From Puniceicoccales bacterium (lineage in GTDB: Bacteria > Verrucomicrobiota > Verrucomicrobiia > Opitutales > UBA953): 5,293 nucleotides of DNA. Made by a program: the position numbers and the translations under genes. The stretch is from NCBI GenBank assembly GCA_031284845.1, contig JAITXH010000205.1, positions 1 through 5,293 on the forward strand, written 5' to 3'. This document shows positions 1 to 5,293 of this stretch, one piece after another. The notes beneath the pieces are model-generated. The model searched no databases. It saw only the letters and a program-made list of their open reading frames with translations, and had not been told where the DNA came from. Within the stretch, counting starts at the first letter, position 1, and each line of letters starts with the position of its first letter.

Positions 1-50
1 CCGCCTCACGTCTCCTCCCTCCCGTGCTCACTCAACTCCCCGGTGCCCGT

Positions 51-614
51 CTAGGCGCGCCCGAGGTAAGCCTTGTTCTCCGTGCTGACGCGGATGGATT
101 CCCCGGCTTTGATGAAGAGAGGCACGTTGACCACAAGCCCTGTCTCAAGCGTCACAGGCTTGAGCACGTTGCCGGAAGTGTCGCCCTTCACGGCAGGCGG
201 CGCATCCACGACCTTGATTTCCACGGCGGCGGGAAGACTTACCGACATCGGCTTACCGTCCACCACCATGATATCGTAGGTCTGCCCCGGCACGAGAAAT
301 CCGGCGCTGTCTTCGATGAGCGCGCGCGGCACATAGGTTTCCTCAAAGGTCGCCGTGTTCATGAACACGAAATTGCCATCGGCTTCGTAGCTGAGTTCGA
401 GTTTGGCGACGCTGTTCTCGAGCGTCTCAAAAGAAGCGCCAATGCTGGTGCGCACAGGGACGAGCCTGCCCGAACTGAGCGAACGCAACTCCATCTGACA
501 ATAGGATGCGTTGTTGGGAGGCGTGCGGATATTGCACTCCAGCACAAGGCAAATATCGCCGTTGTAGCGAATGACGTTCTTTTTACGGATGTTATTGACG
601 GGCATGTTGGCCAT
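51..614 (-). CDS. efp: Elongation factor P with Asn at the loop tip
   Basis: EF-P binds the ribosome between the P and E sites and relieves stalling at polyproline stretches. The 187-residue product matches the usual EF-P length and aligns with E. coli EF-P without gaps over the first 46 residues. The N-terminal KOW-like domain covers about 1-64 and two OB-type domains follow. The family C-terminal signature is complete at residues 152-171 (KPVTLETG...VPLFIKAG), preceded by VKGDTSG. I chose the ATG at 614 (MANMPV), because the longer frame from 644 adds ten residues unlike the family; an ATG at 605 is also possible. No clear Shine-Dalgarno precedes either start. The odd point is the domain I loop, R30-T-P-P-N34-N-A-S37, which has Asn at the position of E. 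coli Lys34 and no Lys or Arg at the tip. It lies 68 bp downstream of a glycosyltransferase gene in the same direction. The identity is near certain; the modification state is unknown. Confidence 0.96.
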   Translation of the reverse strand: MANMPVNNIRKKNVIRYNGDICLVLECNIRTPPNNASYCQMELRSLSSGRLVPVRTSIGASFETLENSVAKLELSYEADGNFVFMNTATFEETYVPRALIEDSAGFLVPGQTYDIMVVDGKPMSVSLPAAVEIKVVDAPPAVKGDTSGNVLKPVTLETGLVVNVPLFIKAGESIRVSTENKAYLGRA

Positions 615-682
615 AGGCGCGCAGGGGTAGAGAAAAGCGCACAAGCGTCAAGCCGGAGATTTCCGGGAACGCATATTTCGTC

Positions 683-1801
683 TCAATTTCCCGGTTTTTC
701 TGGAGCAGGCGGAGCGTCCAACACCCCGCGCACCTGAGCCGCCGTGTCGCGCCAGACCGCAATCGCCCGGCGTCTCGCCGCATCGCGCAACGCGACCGCC
801 CAGGCGTCGTCCGTCAACGCCCGGCGCAGGAGTGCCGACCACGCGCCCGCATCGCCCGCCGGTGCTGTCGCACATCCGCCACCGTCCGCCTGTTCGCGCA
901 GCACGGGCAGATCGCTGCACAGGCAGGGCAAACCCATCCAAAGCGCCTCCGCCACGGGCAACCCGAAGCCCTCGGCCAGCGTGGGGAACACAGCCGCCCG
1001 CGTGCGCCCGTAGAGCGCGTGCAACCCGGCGTCGTCCATCTTCTGAAAATAGTGCAACCCGGGATAACGCGCCTCCATGCGGCGCACCTTGTCCACCACT
1101 GCTGCCCCCGTCTCCGTATTGCTCCGCCCCACGAGGTTTAACTGGAAATCGTTCCCCGCATCCCAAAGCCCGGCGCACACATCCAGCAAAAAAGACTGGT
1201 TCTTGCGCGGCTCCAGAATGCCTACGCACACCAGTGACGGCGGGGAGAGCGGCGGGGAGGTGTCCGTGACTCGTGGCGTGCCTGCAAAATCCGCCCCCAA
1301 GGTGATCGCGCTCACTGCCGGCCCCTTGCGCCCCAGCCAATGCCAATAACCCAGCAACTCAGCCCGGCTCGCCTCCGAAACGGCAAACACGCAGTCCGTG
1401 TCGGCCAGCATAGCCATGTAGGAGGGATGGCGGGCGACGCTGTTGCGCAGGGAAATCTGCGGCAGCTTCAGCGGTATCGCATCGTGAAAAACTACCGCGG
1501 TGCGGCATGACTTTGCTTTGAAAAACGCCCACAACCCCGGGCGCTCCTCCTCGCTGAACAATTCCGGCGTGAGCACCCAGTCGCTTTTTTGCAGCACCAC
1601 CGCCTGCCCGTCTCCACGCCACGCATCCGGCAGCCAGCCGCGAAAACCCGTTGGCGGCGGCAACGCCTCCTCCCAGCGTCCGCGCCGCCATACCACAGGA
1701 GTTACACCGCCGCCCAGCGCCGCAAATAGGCGCTCATTGACGCGAATCAGACCCGAACGGTGACGTGCGGCGCGGCTTTTGGTGACATCAAAAAAAATCA
1801 T
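683..1801 (-). CDS. GT4-type (GT-B fold) glycosyltransferase
   Basis: This is probably a cytoplasmic retaining glycosyltransferase that moves a sugar from a nucleotide-sugar donor, most likely for a surface polysaccharide or glycan; donor and acceptor cannot be read from the sequence. The product has 372 residues from the ATG at 1801, a normal GT4 length. The N-terminal half has FHDAIPLKLPQ (from about 105) and a VFAVSEASRAEL segment (from about 138), typical of the acceptor domain. The C-terminal donor domain starts near VCVGILEPRKN (191-201), with the phosphate-contacting Arg/Lys pair at 199-200. It continues to AVFPTLAEGFGLPVAEAL, where E277 and E285 form the EX7E motif. A TTG start 12 codons upstream (1837) is open, but it adds a Gly-rich tail before the first beta strand (MIFFDVTKS). 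A GGGG run directly precedes the ATG. GC content is high (about 68% in one 60-base line counted). It runs towards efp and may share its transcript. Confidence 0.9.
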   Translation of the reverse strand: MIFFDVTKSRAARHRSGLIRVNERLFAALGGGVTPVVWRRGRWEEALPPPTGFRGWLPDAWRGDGQAVVLQKSDWVLTPELFSEEERPGLWAFFKAKSCRTAVVFHDAIPLKLPQISLRNSVARHPSYMAMLADTDCVFAVSEASRAELLGYWHWLGRKGPAVSAITLGADFAGTPRVTDTSPPLSPPSLVCVGILEPRKNQSFLLDVCAGLWDAGNDFQLNLVGRSNTETGAAVVDKVRRMEARYPGLHYFQKMDDAGLHALYGRTRAAVFPTLAEGFGLPVAEALWMGLPCLCSDLPVLREQADGGGCATAPAGDAGAWSALLRRALTDDAWAVALRDAARRRAIAVWRDTAAQVRGVLDAPPAPEKPGN

Positions 1802-1837
1802 CCCCGCACCCTGTCCCCGCCCACCCTCGCCGGGCAA

Positions 1838-2303
1838 GATTCAATAAACAGCAAATTCACCGCCGCACTGCCTGAAGTCGGCGTGCGCCGTGCGAAAATC
1901 GCCCCCGGTGCGAAACGCAGATTCTCCCGCTCTTAGGCGCACTCCCGCCGACATTTTAAGCACTTCGAGATATGCGGCAAGGCGTCCGGAGCGGCGGCGT
2001 CCCGCCGCCACACCAATGGCGGCTCCGTCGTCGGAACATGGAAGCGCGAGACGCGCTTCCGGCCTCACAGCGGCGAGGACGCCGCCGCTCCCGCTGGCGC
2101 GGTTTCCATGCCCCTGTCCTTTTTTTTCCAAGCACTCCCGCCGGCCATGGGGTTCTCGTGGAGAGCCAAACCAGAGTAAGTGCGGCAGCAACTCACAAGG
2201 CACTTAAACGCGATATTCTTCATGGCATCCACCGGAATAGAAACGGGATGAGATGCCGCATCACTGTCTTTGTCAAAATTTTCGATTCGGAGCAGAACAG
2301 TGT
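1838..2303. other. Gene-free stretch carrying a palindromic repeat
   Basis: No credible gene is seen in these 466 bases between the discoidin gene and the glycosyltransferase. Short open frames exist on both strands, but their translations are Arg/Pro/Ala-rich, overlap each other and match no family I recognise. The middle (about 1972-2135) is a GC-rich palindromic repeat listed separately. The left part (1838-1970) should hold the glycosyltransferase promoter, but I cannot point to convincing -35 and -10 boxes. The right part (2140-2303) is less GC-rich. It contains only a weak hairpin candidate (2224-2229 with 2252-2257) downstream of the discoidin gene, with no T-run, so I do not call a terminator. 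Confidence 0.6.
1972..2135. repeat. GC-rich composite palindromic repeat, long copy
   Basis: Two perfect 15-base arms, ggagcggcggcgtcc at 1988-2002 and its reverse complement at 2077-2091, enclose further symmetric pieces. One is a perfect 9-bp stem with a 3-base loop (ggaagcgcg 2040-2048, cgcgcttcc 2052-2060). Another is a pair catggaa 2037-2043 with ttccatg 2104-2110. The left end (1972-2009) and the right end (2114-2135, ctgtcc, a T-run, then ccaagcac) both recur in the same order and orientation at 3231-3293. Two diverged copies in one window suggest a dispersed, REP-like or miniature mobile element. No flanking target duplication is clear, and no transposase is present. The biological role is unknown. 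Confidence 0.75.
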
Positions 2304-3122
2304 CTATTTTTTTGCGCTGGAGGGGACTGAAGTTATTTTTAACTCTTTCCCGTTTTCGATTGTCGGAGCCTGCGGGGCTGGGGCGGCGGGACTGGCAGCC
2401 GATTCGTCGGCGTCGCGTCCATACACTTCGACTTCGATATAGTGATTTCCGGGATTGGTTGAGTTTCCTTGGCTGTAGAGACGCACGTAGCGCCCTTTTA
2501 CTCCAGCAACGGGGATGAGTTTTCCGTAGTTGGTTTCAATATAGTGCTTATCTTTGCCTGCGCCAAATTTTGAAGTATTCTCGAAATCCGTGTTAAATAC
2601 CGTTGTGACGCCACGCTTAAACCCGGCATCGTCCGAAATCTGGATGATTACATTGCGGTAAGCACGCTCCCGACGATAAAAATGCCAGAGTGCGATGGCA
2701 AATATTTCTGAACGTTTTTGTAAATCTATCTGCACCCATTGCAGTTCCGACTCGAGTTCCACTTCAAAGCCTTCATCACCGTCTTTCTCGCCATCAGTGA
2801 TAAAGTTTAGCTCACCGATTACTATATTAGCCTCGCTCGTCACTGGTTTCTTGAATGCGATATTTTGATTGGCGTTCTTGGGAATAAAAAGCGGTTTTCG
2901 CTTGGATTGTTCGCTCTGATCTAAGTTTTCGATTCTAACCTGAGGTGGTGCGCCAAATGGGATAGTAAATCGCGAAATTTCGAGCTTCAACTCGACCATT
3001 TCTTCTTGTTTATCGGCGGCATTTCCTGTCGCGAACGAAATGCTTGCGATTGTGAAGACGAGAAGACCGAAAAAGAAGAAGTGTATCGCGCGGGAGGCAC
3101 GGGGGGTATTTGTTGTTTTCAT
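2304..3122 (-). CDS. Exported protein with F5/8 type C (discoidin) domain
   Basis: This is probably a secreted or envelope-attached protein that binds carbohydrate or another surface ligand; it has no recognisable enzyme domain. The product has 272 residues from the ATG at 3122. A TTG two codons earlier (3128) is possible but less likely, and no clear ribosome binding site is seen. The N-terminus is a Sec signal: Lys2 and two arginines, then a hydrophobic core (HFFFFGLLVFTIASISFA) with likely cleavage around residues 32-37. Residues about 85-236 form one discoidin domain: N-I-A-F-K-K-P-V-T-S, ITDG (108-111), WVQIDL (129-134), WHF, GRYVRLY (210-216) and NHYIEVEVYG (226-235). An Ala/Pro-rich tail follows to a short polar C-terminus. 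From memory, similar single-discoidin exported proteins are common in Verrucomicrobiota and Planctomycetota. GC is lower than in neighbouring genes (about 40-50% in lines counted). The ligand is unknown. Confidence 0.85.
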   Translation of the reverse strand: MKTTNTPRASRAIHFFFFGLLVFTIASISFATGNAADKQEEMVELKLEISRFTIPFGAPPQVRIENLDQSEQSKRKPLFIPKNANQNIAFKKPVTSEANIVIGELNFITDGEKDGDEGFEVELESELQWVQIDLQKRSEIFAIALWHFYRRERAYRNVIIQISDDAGFKRGVTTVFNTDFENTSKFGAGKDKHYIETNYGKLIPVAGVKGRYVRLYSQGNSTNPGNHYIEVEVYGRDADESAASPAAPAPQAPTIENGKELKITSVPSSAKK

Positions 3123-3230
3123 CGGCAAGAATTGAGTTGAGTTAAGACAAAGGGTTGGGGGAAAAGTGCCGGAAACTCCGCTCTAACCCTTCGTCACTTT
3201 GAGCGGAAAGGAGTTCCATGTAAGTGAGTG

Positions 3231-3293
3231 ATGCGTCGAAGCGTCCGGAGCGGCGGCGTCCTCGCCGCTGTCCTTTTTATTTCCACAAAGCAC
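3231..3293. repeat. GC-rich palindromic repeat, short copy
   Basis: The left half (3231-3268) matches 1972-2009, with 15 of 18 bases identical over 3231-3248 and then the shared core ggagcggcggcgtcc. The right half (3268-3293, ctgtcc, T-rich run, then ccacaaagcac) matches 2114-2135. Relative to the long copy it lacks about 105 internal bases. It still folds by itself: agcggcg (3249-3255) pairs with cgccgct (3263-3269) around a 7-base loop. It overlaps the 3' end of the HipA-like gene and supplies its stop codon and last few codons. On the minus strand the hairpin falls just after that stop, but no T-run follows it, so a terminator role is unproven. Confidence 0.75.
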
Positions 3294-4650
3294 GGAAATC
3301 CGGCGACACAAGGGGTTCCTGAGCCAGTCGCGCACGGAATTGTTCCGCCAGTCGCGCCGCCGCTTCCCACATCGGTAACAACGCCGCCGATGGCAGCGGC
3401 TCAGGGAACGACTCTGATGGCACCGAGGCATCTTCGCGCGGACGATATTGCATCGGCAACATATCATAAACCGGTGCCAATTCAAAACGCCCCGCTTCGA
3501 GCACCAGACTCGGCGCATCAGCAAGCGGCAGGAAGGCAAGGTTTCCAGGATGCGTGTCGTTGTTGTGGATTTGCGACGCAAACGCTGCCAGCAAGCGCAC
3601 CCGCTCAACCACCTCCGCCTGAATGTGCCCCGCTCGCTGAAACGCCTGCGCCATCTCTAACCACGAGGCGCGACAGCCGAGCGCATCCGCGAGCGCCTTC
3701 GCCGAAAGGACGTGCCGCCGCCCGAACGCGCCCACCCGATCAAAGCGTTCCACTTCGAGAAACGTGCGTCCTGCGGCGCGAAGCAGACGTGTCCGCGCTG
3801 CGGGAATGCCCGCTTCGCGCAAAACTGTTTGCGCGACATGTTCAGCGCAGAGCAGGTCTGCCCAGCGGACGTTGGCAGCGGTGTCGTCAGGGGGCGAAAA
3901 TTTGACGATGACGGCGCGGATTTCGCCTTCGCCGTGGGCGTCTTGGACGCGGCACAGAAACTTGGGTTGCTCGCCGCCCGCTGACGAACCCGGAGCCGCT
4001 CCCCGCATCGTCTCTTCGGCCAAGCGGAGAAATGCCGCCGCGCTGTCGCCTTGCGCGATCAATGGTCCGCCGAGCGGAGGAGCGTCGGGGTGTTGGCGTC
4101 CGGCCAACCAGCGTTCTGCGGCCTGTTCGCCTACAATCCATGCGCCCGGCATGTCGTGTCCCTCGCGCGAAAGGGCGTAGAGGATGTCGTCATTGGACCA
4201 CAAACCGACATCTGGCGAGAGTTCGAGTTCGGGGTGTTGGTGCGCAAATTGGCGTCCGAGGAATCCCTGCGGTGCCATATCGGCGAGAAATGCCGGAAAA
4301 CCTTCGTGAATCTGTTCGCCCGATTCGCCGGACAAATTCCAGCGCACCAGCGTATCGCCGGTGTTGGAGGGTGCGAGCGGCACGACTTCGCCAACGGAGA
4401 CAAGCATCGCCGCGTCACGCGCCTCGACTCGGTAAAGCGGCAACGGGCGCGGGTTCCCCCGCAAACTGCGCGGCGTCGCGTAGCGGCAGCTTCGAGCTGC
4501 GCCGATGGCGACCACATCCCTTCCCGCCGCCTTGAGGAGTTGCGCAATGCGCGGCTGGCTCAAGCGGAGTGCGTGTTGTAATTCGCGGCTCGTGCAAATG
4601 CCGTTTCGAAGCGCAGCGAGAAGCGTCTGGACGGAGAGATTCGTTTTCAT
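3277..4650 (-). CDS. yjjJ: Orphan HipA-family kinase with fused HTH (YjjJ type)
   Basis: HipA-family proteins are Ser/Thr kinases of the toxin type; E. coli HipA phosphorylates glutamyl-tRNA synthetase and causes growth arrest. The best family match, from memory of E. coli YjjJ, is the branch with its own N-terminal DNA-binding domain and no adjacent hipB. The 457-residue product begins with a winged-helix/HTH region (about 5-60, with LSQPRIAQLLKAAG as the probable recognition segment). The kinase motifs follow: SSAGGEQPK (222-230), VIVKF with probable ATP-binding K250, RFDR (302-305), IHNNDTHPGN with catalytic D365 (361-370), and LAPVYDMLPM with metal-binding D396. All key residues are present, so it looks active; S222/S223 sit where HipA autophosphorylates. 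The start is the ATG at 4650, preceded by A-rich sequence without a Shine-Dalgarno. No antitoxin gene is next to it; the HTH may provide autoregulation. The last codons lie in a repeat. The substrate is unknown. Confidence 0.9.
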   Translation of the reverse strand: MKTNLSVQTLLAALRNGICTSRELQHALRLSQPRIAQLLKAAGRDVVAIGAARSCRYATPRSLRGNPRPLPLYRVEARDAAMLVSVGEVVPLAPSNTGDTLVRWNLSGESGEQIHEGFPAFLADMAPQGFLGRQFAHQHPELELSPDVGLWSNDDILYALSREGHDMPGAWIVGEQAAERWLAGRQHPDAPPLGGPLIAQGDSAAAFLRLAEETMRGAAPGSSAGGEQPKFLCRVQDAHGEGEIRAVIVKFSPPDDTAANVRWADLLCAEHVAQTVLREAGIPAARTRLLRAAGRTFLEVERFDRVGAFGRRHVLSAKALADALGCRASWLEMAQAFQRAGHIQAEVVERVRLLAAFASQIHNNDTHPGNLAFLPLADAPSLVLEAGRFELAPVYDMLPMQYRPREDASVPSESFPEPLPSAALLPMWEAAARLAEQFRARLAQEPLVSPDFRALWK

Positions 4651-4760
4651 TTTTTAATGAATTTAGTAATAGATATTTTTTCTCCATCAAGTAAAATATC
4701 AATATATTACAATAAATAATGATTAGATAATTGATAGATATAAACCTTCAGATGAGGAAA
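4651..4760 (-). promoter_or_regulatory. AT-rich upstream region of the HipA-like gene
   Basis: About 110 bases immediately upstream of the HipA-like ATG are strikingly AT-rich, in contrast to the GC-rich coding DNA on the left. This is the natural place for its promoter. A TTGATA hexamer (minus strand, 4702-4697) resembles a -35 box, but the best -10 candidates downstream are weak, so no exact promoter is called. The region also contains an 8-bp dyad at 4672-4700. Regulatory function is inferred from position and composition. Confidence 0.45.
4672..4700. promoter_or_regulatory. Candidate operator dyad upstream of the HipA-like gene
   Basis: The perfect inverted repeat gatatttt (4672-4679) and aaaatatc (4693-4700) has 13 bases between the arms, giving about 21 bp (two helical turns) between arm centres. 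It lies 22 to 50 bases upstream of the ATG, where a repressor would block transcription. The fused HTH of the HipA-like protein is the obvious candidate binder. In AT-rich DNA such dyads can arise by chance, so this is only a candidate. Confidence 0.35.
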
Positions 4761-4792
4761 CACGCAGGAAATAGGGACGGATGTCGTGTGGT

Positions 4793-4842
4793 GCGCAGCG
4801 GCCCGGTGTAGCACGGGTTTTCAACCTGTGCTACGGCTGCGC
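4793..4842. repeat. Hairpin element in the intergenic gap
   Basis: A 12-bp stem with a 3-base loop: gtagcacgggtt (4808-4819) pairs with aacctgtgctac (4823-4834), all positions pairing if one G-T wobble is allowed. An outer pair, gcgcagc (4793-4799) with gctgcgc (4836-4842), extends it across an asymmetric bulge. It lies between the stop of the upstream glycoside hydrolase-like gene and the AT-rich region of the HipA-like gene. No T-run follows on the minus strand, so it is not a classical terminator. It resembles palindromes that occur dispersed in many genomes and may still stabilise the 3' end of the transcript. Confidence 0.6.
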
Positions 4843-4885
4843 TGCCCGACACTGTTAAAAGATTGTAAGCAGGCTCTAAGAGCGC

Positions 4886-5293
4886 TCACCAAGTCAATTT
4901 GATGAACTTGCTCTCCAGTGGCTCAAAAACGATTTCGTCCCCGTCCGACAAGGCCTTGCCCAAAAGATCACAAACCGTGCTCTTGAACGCGACCTTCGAG
5001 GCCGACGAACTCACGCCCCAGACCGCTTTCTTTCCAGCGATTTCCCTCAATTGCAAAAGCACAGCGCGTTCGCCTTCCACGGGTGCCATGTTCACCAACA
5101 ATAAATTTTCCGGTTTAATCTGCAAAAACGACGCCGGTTGCGCCAAAGGCACCGACTTGCCCGTGCCCGGCAATACGCGAGTCAAAAACGGAATCCGCGT
5201 CTCCCAACCAAAGCGCGTGGCATAGGCCAACGAATTGTCCGGCGTGGAATTAAGCTGATACGTCCACTGAAACTCTCCCATCTGGTCGGCATT
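4886..5293 (-). CDS. C-terminal part of a probable GH38 alpha-mannosidase-like protein (partial)
   Basis: The frame is open to the window's right edge, so only the last 135 codons are visible; the ATG at 5281 is internal (N-A-D-Q precede it in frame), not a start. The pattern resembles the C-terminal beta-sandwich region of GH38 alpha-mannosidase-like glycoside hydrolases: a beta-rich GEFQWTYQL segment, then ATRFGWETRIPF, a loop with PASFLQIKPENLLLVNMAP, then an ERAVLLQLREIAGKKAVW segment corresponding to the usual 'valueless loop then L-R-L-x-E-x-x-G' stretch, ending in E-P-L-E-S-K-F-I-K-L. The catalytic domain lies outside the window, so activity cannot be judged. The assignment is from remembered family patterns and another beta-sandwich glycoside hydrolase remains possible. 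If correct, it trims alpha-mannosides. The stop is TGA at 4886-4888. Confidence 0.6.
   Translation of the reverse strand, partial: NADQMGEFQWTYQLNSTPDNSLAYATRFGWETRIPFLTRVLPGTGKSVPLAQPASFLQIKPENLLLVNMAPVEGERAVLLQLREIAGKKAVWGVSSSASKVAFKSTVCDLLGKALSDGDEIVFEPLESKFIKLTW

Noticed and set aside
615..644. Ten-codon N-terminal extension of EF-P from an ATG at 644
   Set aside because: The extra residues are unlike EF-P N-termini, while the ATG at 614 gives standard family length and numbering.
24..737. Long plus-strand open frame opposite efp
   Set aside because: The translation is Arg/His-rich with no family pattern and it lies antisense to the clear EF-P gene; it is a shadow of GC-rich coding DNA.
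1841..2207. Open frames on both strands in the gap between the glycosyltransferase and discoidin genes
   Set aside because: They run through the palindromic repeat, overlap each other, are low in complexity and match nothing recognised.
2224..2257. Possible hairpin downstream of the discoidin gene (ggcatc with gatgcc)
   Set aside because: Only six pairs over an 18-22 base loop and no T-run on the minus strand, so it does not support a terminator call.
3228..4581. Several plus-strand open frames opposite the HipA-like gene
   Set aside because: Arg/Pro/Ala-rich translations in several overlapping frames with no recognisable domains, fully antisense to a gene with intact kinase motifs.
4873..4883. 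Short palindrome gctctaagagc just after the glycoside hydrolase-like stop
   Set aside because: Five-base arms with a one-base centre cannot form a stable hairpin, and no T-run follows.
5279..5281. ATG as start of a small 131-residue protein at the right edge
   Set aside because: The frame continues in both sense and family-like pattern to the window edge, so this Met is internal to a larger truncated gene.

Overview
The window looks like chromosomal DNA of a high-GC Gram-negative bacterium, most likely from Verrucomicrobiota (Opitutaceae-like). That placement is inferred from the style of the exported discoidin-domain protein, the loop sequence of the elongation factor P, and the GC-rich palindromic repeats. 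It is not proven by a marker gene. All five supported genes lie on the minus strand, so the region reads from right to left. The window shows no rRNA, tRNA, CRISPR array or transposase.

Layout from right to left in the direction of transcription. (1) 4886-5293 is the C-terminal part of a larger protein cut by the window edge, probably a GH38 alpha-mannosidase-like glycoside hydrolase. (2) 4651-4885 is intergenic. It holds a near-perfect 12-bp hairpin element and then a strongly AT-rich stretch with an 8-bp dyad just upstream of the next gene. (3) 3277-4650 is a stand-alone HipA-family kinase with a fused N-terminal helix-turn-helix (YjjJ type), with its kinase motifs intact. (4) 2304-3122 is an exported protein with one F5/8 type C (discoidin) domain, with visibly lower GC than its neighbours. 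(5) 1838-2303 is a 466-bp stretch without a credible gene. It carries a long palindromic repeat related to a second, shorter copy at 3231-3293. (6) 683-1801 is a GT4-type (GT-B fold) glycosyltransferase. (7) 51-614 is elongation factor P (efp), whose domain I loop has Asn where the modified Lys/Arg normally sits.

The genes do not form one obvious pathway. The glycosyltransferase and efp are 68 bp apart in the same direction and may be cotranscribed. The HipA-like gene has long flanking gaps and its own AT-rich upstream region, as expected for an independently regulated cassette. The most interesting points are the non-canonical EF-P loop next to a glycosyltransferase, the orphan HTH-HipA gene with a dyad upstream, and the two-copy palindromic repeat, one copy of which supplies the last codons and stop of the HipA-like gene.
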